In this document: positions 25,510-34,190 of the stretch, in pieces
Layout of the letters: each line of letters opens with the position of its first letter
Numbering within the stretch: position 1 is the stretch's first letter
DNA from: Paracoccus sp. S-4012
Lineage (GTDB): Bacteria; Pseudomonadota; Alphaproteobacteria; Rhodobacterales; Rhodobacteraceae
Direction of reading: 5' to 3'
Length of the DNA: 64,000 bases
NCBI RefSeq assembly: GCF_009674885.1
Contig: NZ_WKKA01000001.1
Span: forward strand, 62,001-126,000
Program-made: the position numbers and the translations under genes
The notes under the pieces: model-generated
Databases searched by the model: none
Told to the model about the DNA's origin: nothing
What the model saw: only the letters and a program-made list of their open reading frames with translations

Positions 25510-26676
25510 ATGGACTTCGCGGGCTCGGACGACCACCGCATCCTCGGGGACGCGATCGACGCGTTGATGCGCGACTTCCCCGACGATTACTGGATGAAGA
25601 AGGACCGCGCGCACGAGTTCCCCTGGGAGTTCTACAACGCGTTTGCCGCGGCGGGTTTCCTTGGCCTGATCGTGCCAGAAGAATATGGCGGCGCAGGCCT
25701 CGGCCTGGCCGAGGGCGCGCTGGTCCTGTCGCGCGTCGCCGGCTCCGGCGGGGCGCTGTCCGCGGCGACCTCGGTCCATGTCTCGCTCTTCGGGATGACT
25801 CCGGTCATCAAGTTCGGCAGCGAGGAAATGAAGCAGAAATACCTGCCGCCGCTGGTCGCGGGCGACCTGCATGTCTGCTTCGGCGTGACCGAGCCTGACG
25901 CCGGGACCGACACGACGAGCATCAAGACCACCGCCGTTCGCGACGGCGACCACTACGTCATCGACGGCCGCAAGGTCTGGACCTCGAAGGCCGAGCAGTC
26001 GCAGAAATGCCTGCTGCTGGTCCGCACGACCCCGCTGGAACAGTGCCGCAAGAAGACCGATGGCATGACGCTGTTCCTCGCGGACATCCAGAACCCCGCG
26101 GTCACCATCCGTCCAATCCCGAAGATGGGGCGCGAGGCGGTCGGCTCCTGCGAGGTCTTCTATGACGGCCTGCGCGTGCATGAGAGCGACCGCGTTGGCG
26201 AGGAGGGCAGGGGCTTCCACTACCTCCTCGACGGCTTGAACGCCGAGCGTATCCTCGTCGCCTCCGAGGCGATCGCGGTCGGCCGCCGCGCCATCGACAA
26301 GGCGGCGCAGTATGCCAAGGAGCGGGTCGTCTTCAACCGGCCCATCGGCATGAACCAGGGGGTGCAGTTCCCGCTGGCCGATTCGCTGGCGCGGCTCGAG
26401 GCCGCGGACCTGGTGACGCAGAAGGCGCTTTGGCAATACGACCAGGGGCTGCCCTGTGGCGATCTGGCCAACATGGCCAAGTATCTCGCCACCGAGGCGG
26501 CCTTTGATGCCTGCGACCGCGCGGTGCAGACCCACGGCGGCTACGGCTACGCGGCCGAGTACCACGTCGAGCGCTATTTCCGCGAGACCCGCGTTTGGAA
26601 GATCGCGCCCATCTCGCAGAACTTCGTCCTGTCCTACATCGCCGAGAAGATCCTCGGCCTGCCGCGCTCCTATTGA
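25510..26676 (+). CDS. Acyl-CoA dehydrogenase
   Basis: A 388-residue FAD enzyme that introduces a trans double bond next to the CoA thioester. FVDW-type flavin contacts are represented by CFGVTEPDAGTDTTSIKTTA and VIDGRKVWTSKAEQSQ; the C-terminal FAD/substrate region is VQTHGGYGYAAEYHVERYFRE-like and ends with ILGLPRSY. The candidate base lies in the central helix region typical of the family, but I could not assign it with certainty. It starts one base after the maoC stop and is followed 9 bases later by the CoA-ester lyase. Short- or branched-chain acyl-CoA is the likely substrate class. Confidence 0.92.
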   Translation: MDFAGSDDHRILGDAIDALMRDFPDDYWMKKDRAHEFPWEFYNAFAAAGFLGLIVPEEYGGAGLGLAEGALVLSRVAGSGGALSAATSVHVSLFGMTPVIKFGSEEMKQKYLPPLVAGDLHVCFGVTEPDAGTDTTSIKTTAVRDGDHYVIDGRKVWTSKAEQSQKCLLLVRTTPLEQCRKKTDGMTLFLADIQNPAVTIRPIPKMGREAVGSCEVFYDGLRVHESDRVGEEGRGFHYLLDGLNAERILVASEAIAVGRRAIDKAAQYAKERVVFNRPIGMNQGVQFPLADSLARLEAADLVTQKALWQYDQGLPCGDLANMAKYLATEAAFDACDRAVQTHGGYGYAAEYHVERYFRETRVWKIAPISQNFVLSYIAEKILGLPRSY

Positions 26677-26685
26677 GAGGCTCCG

Positions 26686-27555
26686 ATGCGTCCGATCCGC
26701 AGCCTGATGTTCGTGCCCGGCCACAAGGACAAGTTCATCGCCAAGATCCCGACGCTGGGCGCGGACGCCATCGTCCTCGACCTCGAGGATTCCGTGCCGG
26801 ACGCCCTCAAGGTCGAGGCGCGCGAGAAGGTGGCGAGGCTGATCCCCGGCCTCGCGGGCACCGGCCCGCGGCTCTATGTCCGCACCAACCGGGGCCCCCA
26901 CGCCTATGACGTGGACGACCTGCGCGCGGTCGTGCAGCCGGGGCTGGACGGCATCTTCGTCTCCAAGGCCGAGGACCCGACCGATATCGAATATCTCTCG
27001 CGCCTGATCGCCGAGATCGAGCATCGCCGGGGCATGCAGATCGGGTCGGTCCGCCTGATCGTGCCGATCGAGACCGCGAAGGCCGCCGAGTTCGTCTATG
27101 ACATCGTCAGCAACCCGCGCGTCGCGCATCTGGTGCAGGTGACGGCCAAGGGCGCCGACCTCGAGCGCAACCTCGGCTTCCGCTGGACGCCGGAGGGGAC
27201 CGAGACGCTCTACCTGCGCTCGCGCGCGGTCGTCGCCGCGCGGGCGGCGGGCAAGCCCTTCATCATCGGCGGCCTCTGGCAGGAGGTGCACGACCTCGAC
27301 GGCCTCCGCCGCGCGGCCGGGTTCAACAAGACGCTGGGCTTCACTGGCGAGATCGTCCTGCACCCCTCGAACGTGCCGGTGGTGAACGAGATCTACTCAC
27401 CCGCGGAGGAGGAGTTCGACTTCTACCGCGGCATGATCGCCGCCTTCACCGAGGCCGAGGCAAAGGGTGAGGGCGCGGTGATCTATCGGGGCGAGCATAT
27501 CGACATTGCCCATGTCCAGACCGCGCGGGCCTTCCTCGCCCTCTGGGGCGGCTGA
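26686..27555 (+). CDS. HpcH/HpaI-type CoA-ester lyase (citrate lyase beta-like)
   Basis: A 289-residue TIM-barrel lyase related to malyl-CoA/citramalyl-CoA lyases and CitE. Marks are RSLMFVPGHKDKFIAK (CoA-phosphate contacts), DAIVLDLEDSVPDALKVEAR with the metal-binding acidic residues, VRTNRGPHAYDVDDL and LIVPIETAKAAEFV with the metal-binding Glu; the C-terminus contains GFTGEIVLHPSNV, the lid region of this family. It should cleave a 3-hydroxyacyl-CoA retro-aldol fashion to acetyl- or propionyl-CoA and a keto acid. ATG 26686 follows a GAGAGG ribosome-binding site. It fits downstream of the MaoC hydratase, which could make the hydroxyacyl-CoA it cleaves. Confidence 0.88.
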   Translation: MRPIRSLMFVPGHKDKFIAKIPTLGADAIVLDLEDSVPDALKVEAREKVARLIPGLAGTGPRLYVRTNRGPHAYDVDDLRAVVQPGLDGIFVSKAEDPTDIEYLSRLIAEIEHRRGMQIGSVRLIVPIETAKAAEFVYDIVSNPRVAHLVQVTAKGADLERNLGFRWTPEGTETLYLRSRAVVAARAAGKPFIIGGLWQEVHDLDGLRRAAGFNKTLGFTGEIVLHPSNVPVVNEIYSPAEEEFDFYRGMIAAFTEAEAKGEGAVIYRGEHIDIAHVQTARAFLALWGG

Positions 27556-27558
27556 GCC

Positions 27559-28743
27559 ATGACCGGGGACGCGGTCCGGCGTCCCTTCTGGGTGCTGGCG
27601 CTGCTCATCGGCTCGGCGACCATCGGGATGCACATCTTCGTCCCGGCGCTGCCGCAGCTGATCGAGGAATTCCGCATCGATACCGGCCAGGCGCAGCTGA
27701 CGATCAGCCTCTACATGTTCATCATCGCCGGCGGGCAGCTGGTCTATGGCCCGCTGTCGGACCGCTTCGGGCGGCGGCCGGTGCTGCTGGGCGCGCTCGG
27801 GCTCTTCACGCTGGCCGGACTCGCGGCCATGCTGGCGCAGAGCTTCGACGCCCTGCTGCTGGCCCGCATGGCGCAGGCCGCGGGTGGCTGCGCGGGCCTC
27901 GTGCTCGGCCGGGCGGTGGTCCACGACACGGCGCAGGGGACCGATGCGGCGCGGACCATCGCGGCGGTGAACTCGGTGCTGCTCATCTCGCCCACGCTCG
28001 CGCCGGTGGTCGGCGTCTGGATCGCCAGCACCTTCGGCTGGCGCGGAATCGCGCTGCTGCTGTCGCTTCTCGGCCTCGTCACGATGGCGGGGGTGTCCTT
28101 CGGCCTGACCGAGACGGCGGCCAGCCGCGCCGAGCCGATGCGCCGCATCCTGCGGAAGTACCTGGCCCTGATCCGCTCGCGGCCGTTCCTGCTGCAGGTC
28201 ATTGGCGGTTCGCTCGTCACCACGACGATGTTCGTGCTGCTGACGGCGTCGCCCTTCGTGGCGATGGAGCGGCTAGGCCGGTCGCTGAACGACGCGATGA
28301 TTTTCTATTCGATCTTCGTGCTCGGGCTGCTGATGGGGAACCTGCAGTCGGGTCGGGTTCTGCGCCGCTTCGGCTTCGCGCGGACCTTCGTCATCATGTC
28401 GGGCGTGGGCCTCACCGGGGCGCTGATCTTCCTCGGCGCGGTCACATGGGACGTTCTGACGGTCCCGGTCTTCGTTGTCGCGGGCTTCCTCTACACGCTG
28501 ATGGCGGGCACGATGGCGCCGTTGACGCTGACCTATGCCGTCGGCCTCTCGCCGGACCTTCGCGGCTCGGCCACCGGCATCTTCGGCGCCTCGCAGTTCA
28601 CCGTCGGGGCGATCGGCGTGACGGTGGCCGGCTTCGGCAGCGACATCGTGCAACTCGCGGCGGTGGTGCTGGTCTGCTGCGCCGGCATGGCTTTCGCGCT
28701 GTATTCGGCGCTGCTGCTGCGGGAGAGACGGGTCGCTGTCTGA
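27559..28743 (+). CDS. MFS transporter, Bcr/CflA drug-resistance type
   Basis: A 394-residue integral membrane protein with about 12 hydrophobic helices. The segment GPLSDRFGRRPVLLGALGLF near residue 65 is the MFS motif A loop, and ARMAQAAGGCAGLVLGRAVV is the Bcr/CflA helix 4-5 region. These transporters export chloramphenicol-like drugs, dipeptides or metabolites with proton antiport. It starts 3 bases after the lyase stop, so it is in the same operon and may export a pathway intermediate or import the substrate. It is convergent with the DUF35 gene. Confidence 0.9.
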   Translation: MTGDAVRRPFWVLALLIGSATIGMHIFVPALPQLIEEFRIDTGQAQLTISLYMFIIAGGQLVYGPLSDRFGRRPVLLGALGLFTLAGLAAMLAQSFDALLLARMAQAAGGCAGLVLGRAVVHDTAQGTDAARTIAAVNSVLLISPTLAPVVGVWIASTFGWRGIALLLSLLGLVTMAGVSFGLTETAASRAEPMRRILRKYLALIRSRPFLLQVIGGSLVTTTMFVLLTASPFVAMERLGRSLNDAMIFYSIFVLGLLMGNLQSGRVLRRFGFARTFVIMSGVGLTGALIFLGAVTWDVLTVPVFVVAGFLYTLMAGTMAPLTLTYAVGLSPDLRGSATGIFGASQFTVGAIGVTVAGFGSDIVQLAAVVLVCCAGMAFALYSALLLRERRVAV

Positions 28744-28784
28744 CGGCACAGGCGGCGCGCGCTCGCACGCACCGCCCTCTGGCT

Positions 28785-29219
28785 CTACTCACCCAACCGG
28801 AACTCCGGCAGCACCACCCCGTCCGACCGCTCGCGCCAGCCGACGACCAGCCGCGCGCCGATCCGCAACTCACCGAGCCTGCAGCCCACGACATTGCTGA
28901 TCAGCCGCGCGCCGGGCGCTTGGTCCAGATCGACGAGCGCAGGGACATAGGGAAGGTGCCCCTCCATCTCCGGCGTGATGGCCCGTCGGACCACGCTGAA
29001 GCTGAAGAGCGTACCCGTGCCGGGCAGATCCGGCCACTCCACCTCCTGCGAGCGGCATTCCGGGCAGAAGGGTGTCGGCGGCATGCGGAAGGCGCCGCAG
29101 TTGCCGCAGCGGCAGGCGGTCAGGCGGCGTTGGCGCGCGGCCTCCCAGAAGGGCGCGGTCCAGCGGTCGGTCGCGAGGGTGAAGAGCGCCTCGGGCGGGC
29201 TGACGGCGATCTCGGACAT
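28785..29219 (-). CDS. DUF35 Zn-ribbon/OB-fold protein, partner of the thiolase-like gene
   Basis: A 144-residue protein with an N-terminal helix (APFWEAARQRRL), a zinc ribbon with Cys38/Cys41 and Cys52/Cys55 (CGNC and CPEC), then an OB fold that binds CoA esters (SFSVVRRAITPEMEGHLPYV, ALVDLDQAPGARLISNVVG). This is the ChsH2/DUF35 family, which partners thiolase-like or hydratase subunits in steroid and terpenoid catabolism. It starts one base after the thiolase-like gene, so the two are translationally linked. It probably forms a complex with that protein and is not catalytic alone. Confidence 0.88.
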   Translation of the reverse strand: MSEIAVSPPEALFTLATDRWTAPFWEAARQRRLTACRCGNCGAFRMPPTPFCPECRSQEVEWPDLPGTGTLFSFSVVRRAITPEMEGHLPYVPALVDLDQAPGARLISNVVGCRLGELRIGARLVVGWRERSDGVVLPEFRLGE

Positions 29220-29220
29220 C

Positions 29221-30381
29221 TCAACTCTCCGCCAGGATCAGGCCGCTCATCGGCGCGTTGGAGGGGCCGCCGGTCACGAGCGCAAGTTCGGCCCCGGCGA
29301 TCTGGTGGTGCGCGGTGCCGCGCATCTGCTCGACCGCCTCGCGGATATGGGTCATGCCCCAGACATAGGCCCCTGACAGCTGCCCGCCGTCGGTGTTGAT
29401 GGGCAGGCTGCCGCCGCGCCGGATCGCGCCCGAGAGCACGAACCCGCCCCCCTCGCCGGGCTTACAGAAGCCGTAATCCTCGAGCTGGGCGATCACCTGC
29501 GGGGTGAAGTGGTCGTAGATCTGCGCCACGTCGATGTCCTCCGGCCCCACGCCCGTCTGGGCGTAGAGATCGCGGGCCACGCTGCGATGGCCCGAGGACA
29601 GGAACTGCCCCGCCGGCATGTTCATCCAGTAGAGCGACCGACCCCAGCCCCGCTCGCCGCCATGCGTGGACCCTTGCACGATCACCGGCTTGCGGCGCAG
29701 GTCGCGGGCGCGCTCGGTCGAGGTGACGAGGACCGCGATCGCACCGTCCGACTCGAGACAGAAGTCATAGAGACAGAGCGGATCGGCGATCGGCGGCGCG
29801 CTGAGGTAGAGGTCCATGTCCAGCGGCTTCTTCATCAGCGCCAGCGGATGCTCCATCGCGTTCTCGCGTGCGTTGATCGCCACCGCGCCGAACATCTCGC
29901 GCGTGTAGCCGTAGTCATGCATCTGCCGTTGGGCCAGCAGCGCGAACATGTGCCCCGGCCCGATCAGCCCGGCAGCCTCGAAGAAGGCGTTCGCCGGCGT
30001 GCGGTCGTAGCTTTTCGTGATCGACCCGAAGCGGACCTCGCCCTGCTGGTTGCCGCCGACGACGATCACGTGCTTCGCCAGGCCGGCGACCACTGCCGCG
30101 GCGGCCAGCCCCACCGCCCCGGCCGAGCCGCCGCCGGAGCCGGTCAGCATGGCCGAGAAGCGCAGTTCGGGGATGCCCAGCGTCTCCATCAGATAGGAGG
30201 AGTCGAAGCCGCCCGAGTAATAGGCAAGGCCGTCCACCTCCGTCACCTCAAGCCCGGCGTCGGCGCAGGCGGCGATGATCGCCTGGCCCACGAGTTCGTT
30301 CATCGTGCGCGGCGCCGACTGTCCTCGCTTCCAGTAAGGCGTGGCGCCGAGACCCGCGATGGCGGTCTTGCGGCGGATCAT
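29221..30381 (-). CDS. Thiolase-like protein (SCP2/Ltp type) lacking the catalytic Cys
   Basis: A 386-residue thiolase-fold protein. The strand-turn region where thiolases hold the nucleophilic Cys reads MLTGSGGGSAGAVGLAAA (residues 78-95) with no Cys. The canonical GHP His motif is replaced by DGGQLSGAYVWGM, and the C-terminal Cys-Gly motif is replaced by GGPSNAPMSGL. All three classical thiolase residues are therefore gone, as in Ltp-type proteins that act as retro-aldolases with a DUF35 partner. The DUF35 gene follows after one base. ATG 30381 overlaps the upstream acyl-CoA dehydrogenase stop (ATGA). I infer a C-C lyase rather than a thiolytic enzyme; the substrate is unknown. Confidence 0.8.
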   Translation of the reverse strand: MIRRKTAIAGLGATPYWKRGQSAPRTMNELVGQAIIAACADAGLEVTEVDGLAYYSGGFDSSYLMETLGIPELRFSAMLTGSGGGSAGAVGLAAAAVVAGLAKHVIVVGGNQQGEVRFGSITKSYDRTPANAFFEAAGLIGPGHMFALLAQRQMHDYGYTREMFGAVAINARENAMEHPLALMKKPLDMDLYLSAPPIADPLCLYDFCLESDGAIAVLVTSTERARDLRRKPVIVQGSTHGGERGWGRSLYWMNMPAGQFLSSGHRSVARDLYAQTGVGPEDIDVAQIYDHFTPQVIAQLEDYGFCKPGEGGGFVLSGAIRRGGSLPINTDGGQLSGAYVWGMTHIREAVEQMRGTAHHQIAGAELALVTGGPSNAPMSGLILAES

Positions 30382-31526
30382 GGGGCACCCTTCAGCACGG
30401 CGCGGCCGATGACCAGTTGCTGCACTTCCGATGCGCCTTCGTAGATACGCGCGGCACGCACCTCGCGGTAGAGTTGCTCGATGATCGAGCCTCGCGTGAC
30501 GCCCAGCCCGCCCCAGAGTTGGACCGCCCGGTCCACGGCGCGTCCCGCGTTCTCGGTCCCCACCAGCTTCGCCATCGAGACCTCGCGCGTGCAGCGCCCG
30601 CCGGTGGTGTCCTTGGCCCAGGCCGCGCGATAGACGGCGAGCGCCCCGAGCTCGATCTCGACGTTCATCGCGGCGATCTGGTCCTGGACCCCCGCCAGTT
30701 CCGCCATCGGTGCCCCGAAAAGCCCGCGCTCGCGCACCCGGGCCACGGTCTCGTCGAAGGCGCGGCGGGCGAGGCCGATCGAGAAGGCGCCGACCGAGGT
30801 GCGGAAGGTGTCGAAGACCCCCATCGCCAGGTGGAAGCCGCGCCCGGCCTCGCCGATCAGGGCGGAGGCGGGAATGCGGCAGTTGTCGAAGCGCAGCGGG
30901 CCAGCAGGATGGGCGGCAATCAGGGCCGTTGCCTCGCCGGCGATCAGGCCGGGGGTGTCGGCCGGGACTGAGAAGGCCGAAAGTCCGCGTGCGCCGGGGG
31001 CCTCGCCGGTGCGGGCCAGCACGACATAGTGGTCGGCGAAGGGCGCGTTCGAGATATAGGCCTTCTCACCGTTAAGCACATAATCGTCGCCGTCGCGCGC
31101 GGCCGTGGTTTCCAGCCCCGCCACGTCCGAGCCCGATCGCGGTTCGGTCAGGGCGAAGGCGGCGATCTTGCTGCCGTCGCGGAAGCCGTCGAGCAGCGCC
31201 TTCTGCGCCGCGTTGCCGGCCTGAACGATGGCGCCCGCACCGATCCCCTGCATCGCCAGCACGCAGTCGGCCAGCGCCGAGTGGTAGCCGATCCCCTCGC
31301 GCGCGAGGCAGACGGCGCGCAGGTCGATGGCCTCGCCCTCGCGGGGAACGACGAGGTCGAGGAACCCGGCCTGCGCCAGCGAGGCCGCGACCTCGCGGCA
31401 GGCTTCGGGCAGGCTGGCCTCCGTGACCTCATGGTCATGCACGGGGCTGCGCCAGGCGGCGACGCGCTCGGCGATCTCATGGTGGCGCGGCTCGAAGAAC
31501 GGCCATTGCCAGAGTGTCCAGTCCAT
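30378..31526 (-). CDS. Acyl-CoA dehydrogenase
   Basis: A 382-residue FAD acyl-CoA dehydrogenase. It has AFALTEPRSGSDVAGLETTA and VLNGEKAYISNAPFADHYVV (flavin-binding middle domain), LAGVQDQIAAMNVEIELGA, and the C-terminal RAVDRAVQLWGGLGVTRGS followed by REVRAARIYEGASEVQQLVI, where EGASEVQ is the usual FAD/active-site end. ATG 31526 follows GGAGGAGG by 5 bases. It is the first gene of a minus-strand operon with the Ltp-like protein and DUF35, so it probably desaturates the acyl-CoA these later cleave. Its promoter region holds copy 2 of the 19-bp dyad. Confidence 0.92.
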   Translation of the reverse strand: MDWTLWQWPFFEPRHHEIAERVAAWRSPVHDHEVTEASLPEACREVAASLAQAGFLDLVVPREGEAIDLRAVCLAREGIGYHSALADCVLAMQGIGAGAIVQAGNAAQKALLDGFRDGSKIAAFALTEPRSGSDVAGLETTAARDGDDYVLNGEKAYISNAPFADHYVVLARTGEAPGARGLSAFSVPADTPGLIAGEATALIAAHPAGPLRFDNCRIPASALIGEAGRGFHLAMGVFDTFRTSVGAFSIGLARRAFDETVARVRERGLFGAPMAELAGVQDQIAAMNVEIELGALAVYRAAWAKDTTGGRCTREVSMAKLVGTENAGRAVDRAVQLWGGLGVTRGSIIEQLYREVRAARIYEGASEVQQLVIGRAVLKGAP

Positions 31527-31580
31527 CGTTCCTCCTCCGCGCGCAACCGCTGCGGCCGCCGTTCTATCGCAATACCGAAA

Positions 31581-31599
31581 CATCTTCTACATGAAGAAT
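31581..31599. promoter_or_regulatory. Copy 2 of the 19-bp TTCTTC-N5-GAAGAAT-type dyad
   Basis: CATCTTC-TACAT-GAAGAAT lies in the 180-bp divergent region between the acyl-CoA dehydrogenase (start 31526) and the AMP-forming ligase (start 31707). The right arm GAAGAAT and the CAT before it are identical to the copy at 38930. Confidence 0.55.
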
Positions 31600-31706
31600 T
31601 ACGCTTGCCCAGACAAGCCGTGCTTGCTAGAGGTTCCGCCGGAGGAGCCATGGCGCGACGGCCATGCGCCGGTCCGGTCCGCCGGCCGAGGATGGGAGCT
31701 TGACCG

Positions 31707-33371
31707 ATGTCGGTGCTGACCTACCCGCATTTCACCCCGCATTTCCCGCGCGACATGTGGGTTCTGCCCAGGGTGCTGGAGCATCAGGCCGTCCACCGCG
31801 CCGACCGCCCCTGCATCCAGTGGACCGACGAGGGCGAGATCCTCACCTTCGCCGAGGCCAACGCCCGCGTGAACCGGCTGGCGCATGGCCTGGCCGCGGC
31901 GGGGATCGGCAAGGGCGACCTGGTCGTCCTCTACCTCCCCAACAGCCTCGAATTCGTGCTGCTCTGGTGGGCGCTGCAGAAGATCGGCGCGGTCGAGGTG
32001 CCGGTCGGCCCGGTGCAGAAGGGCGCCTTCCTCGTGCATCAACTCAATCTCTCGAAGGCGAAGACCATCGTCACCTGCGCCGAGCTGCTGCCGCGCCTGG
32101 TCGAGGTTGAGGCCGAGGTGCCGCATCTGACGCGCTGCTACCTGCTGGACGAGGCGGAGCCCGCGCTGGGCCGGGTCGAAACCCGCGCCTTCGACGAACT
32201 CTGGACCGACAACACCGCCAACCCCGGCGTGGAGGTCACACCGCAAGACCGGGCGGCGATCATCTACACCTCGGGCACCACCGGCTGGTCGAAGGGGGTC
32301 GATATGCCCCATTCGCAGTTCTACTTCTTCGCGGAGGAGGACGTGCAGCTTGTCGGCCTGACCGAGGATGACGTCTACATGACGGCGTTCCCGTTCTTCC
32401 ACGGCAACGCCCAGTTCCTGACCATCTATCCCTGCCTGATCGCGGGCGCCCATTGCGTCCTCTACCCCAAGTTCTCGGCTTCGGACTATTTCGGCCGCGC
32501 GCGGCGCTCTGGTGCCACGGTGTCGAACCTGATCGGCGCCACGATGGCCTTCATCTGCGCCACGCCGCCCTCGCCCGAGGACCGCGACCACAAGCTGCGG
32601 ACGATCTATGCCGCGCCCTTGGCCTTCGATCTGGCGAGGGAGTTCACCGAGCGTTTCGGCGAGATCGAGTTCGTGGACGGGTTCGGCCAGACCGAGATCT
32701 CGAACATCTTCCAGACCCCGCGCGGCGCGAAGCGGCCGGAAGGCGCGTCGGGCGTGCTGATGGATCAGTGGTTCGAGGTCCGCCTCGCCGATCCCGAGAC
32801 CGACGAGCCGGTGGCCGAGGGCGAGATCGGCGAGCTGCTGATCCGCCACAAGCATCCGGGCACCATCTCCAGCGGCTATTATGGCCAGCCGGACAAGACG
32901 GTCGAGACCTGGCGCAACCTCTGGTTCCACACTGGCGACGCCATGCGCCGGGATGAGAACGGCTGGTATTTCTTCGTGGACCGCGTGAAGGACGCGCTGC
33001 GCCGGCGCGGCGAGAACATCTCCTCCTTCGAGGTCGAGAGCGTCATCCGCACCTTCCCCGGCGTGGCCGAGGTCGCGGTGATCGGCGTGCGTGCCGACGA
33101 GAAGGCGGGCGAGGACGAGGTGAAGGCCTGCATCATCATGCGCGACGGGCAGACGCTCGACCACGCGGCGCTGATCGCCTGGTGCGACGATCGCATGGGG
33201 TCGCATATGGTGCCCCGCTACATCGAGGTGATGGACAGCCTGCCGCAGACACCCTCCGAGAAGGTCAAGAAGAAGGACCTGCGCGAGCGTGGCGTGACCT
33301 CCGAGACCTGGGACCGGAACCGCGCCGGTGTGCGCTTGGGCTCTGAAGGAAAGGCGGTGCGGAGTGCCTGA
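31707..33371 (+). CDS. AMP-forming acyl-CoA ligase (CaiC/long-chain-type)
   Basis: A 554-residue adenylate-forming ligase: carboxylate + ATP + CoA to acyl-CoA. Core motifs are the P-loop IIYTSGTTGWSKGV near residue 186, the aromatic region FPFFHGNAQ, FGQTEISNIF (A5 motif), the FHTGDAMRRDENGWYFFVDR hinge and the late SEKVKKKDLRE with the catalytic Lys. ATG 31707 has GGGAGCTTGAC upstream. It is the first of eight same-strand genes (ligase, hydratase, hydroxyacyl-CoA dehydrogenase, thiolase, AKR, GST), a nearly complete beta-oxidation set. The next gene overlaps or abuts its stop. It is probably the entry step for the imported acid, or for a side-chain acid. Confidence 0.9.
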   Translation: MSVLTYPHFTPHFPRDMWVLPRVLEHQAVHRADRPCIQWTDEGEILTFAEANARVNRLAHGLAAAGIGKGDLVVLYLPNSLEFVLLWWALQKIGAVEVPVGPVQKGAFLVHQLNLSKAKTIVTCAELLPRLVEVEAEVPHLTRCYLLDEAEPALGRVETRAFDELWTDNTANPGVEVTPQDRAAIIYTSGTTGWSKGVDMPHSQFYFFAEEDVQLVGLTEDDVYMTAFPFFHGNAQFLTIYPCLIAGAHCVLYPKFSASDYFGRARRSGATVSNLIGATMAFICATPPSPEDRDHKLRTIYAAPLAFDLAREFTERFGEIEFVDGFGQTEISNIFQTPRGAKRPEGASGVLMDQWFEVRLADPETDEPVAEGEIGELLIRHKHPGTISSGYYGQPDKTVETWRNLWFHTGDAMRRDENGWYFFVDRVKDALRRRGENISSFEVESVIRTFPGVAEVAVIGVRADEKAGEDEVKACIIMRDGQTLDHAALIAWCDDRMGSHMVPRYIEVMDSLPQTPSEKVKKKDLRERGVTSETWDRNRAGVRLGSEGKAVRSA

Positions 33372-33375
33372 CGGG

Positions 33376-34170
33376 ATGCAACCGAACGGAGCCGAGGCGA
33401 TCGTCGTCACCCGCGAGGGCGCGGTCGCGGTTCTCACGCTGAACCGCCCGCAGCGGATGAACGCGATCAACAACGCGATTCGCGGCGGTCTGCCGGACGC
33501 GCTCGCCGCGTTGGACGAGGACCCCGAGGTGCGGGCCATCGTCATTCATGGCGGCGAGGGCCGCGGTTTCTGCGTCGGCGCCGACATCACCGAGCCGCGC
33601 GCCCCGCGCAGCCCCGTAGCCGTGCGCCGCGAGATGATGGGGCGGGCCTGGGTCGATTCCTTCGACCGCTGCGCCACGCCCGTCATCGCCGCGGTCCACG
33701 GCTTCTGCCTCGGCGGGGGCCTCGAGATCGCGCTCGCCTGCGACATCCGCATGGCCTCGCCCGACGCGAGCTTCTCGCTGCCCGAAACCGGGCTCGGCCT
33801 GATCCCCGGCGCGGGCGGCACGCAGCGGATGCATCGCATCCTCGGCCTCGGGCGCACGCTGGACCTGCTGCTGACCGGCGACCGGATCGACGCCGCGGAG
33901 GCGCATCGCATCGGCCTCGTCACGCGGCTGGCGAAGGACCGTGAAAGCCTGCTGGCCGAGGCAGTGGAGCTGGCTGCGCGCATCGCCGCCCGCGCCCCCG
34001 CCGCGACCGTTTACGTCAAGGAAGCCGCGCGCTCCGGCGCCGACCTGCATCTCGCCGCCGGCATGGCGCTGGAACGCAGCCTTTTTGCGCTGCTCAGCGG
34101 CACCGCCGACAAGACCGAGGCCGCCGCCGCCTTTGCCGAGAAGCGCCCGCCGCGGTTCACCGGCGAATAA
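33376..34170 (+). CDS. Enoyl-CoA hydratase/isomerase (crotonase family)
   Basis: A crotonase of 264 residues from ATG 33376. It has VAVLTLNRPQRMNAINNA, the oxyanion-hole segments GFCVGADITEP and HGFCLGGGLEIALACDIRMA, and PETGLGLIPGAGGTQRM, where the Glu in PETG is the usual catalytic residue; a second catalytic Glu is not where a bifunctional hydratase would have it as far as I can judge. A GTG at 33364 would overlap the ligase stop by 8 bases and is a possible alternative start. It should hydrate the 2-enoyl-CoA made by one of the dehydrogenases. The following hydroxyacyl-CoA dehydrogenase has its own AAGGAGA ribosome-binding site. Confidence 0.9.
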   Translation: MQPNGAEAIVVTREGAVAVLTLNRPQRMNAINNAIRGGLPDALAALDEDPEVRAIVIHGGEGRGFCVGADITEPRAPRSPVAVRREMMGRAWVDSFDRCATPVIAAVHGFCLGGGLEIALACDIRMASPDASFSLPETGLGLIPGAGGTQRMHRILGLGRTLDLLLTGDRIDAAEAHRIGLVTRLAKDRESLLAEAVELAARIAARAPAATVYVKEAARSGADLHLAAGMALERSLFALLSGTADKTEAAAAFAEKRPPRFTGE

Positions 34171-34190
34171 TCCCGAAGGAGATCAATTCC

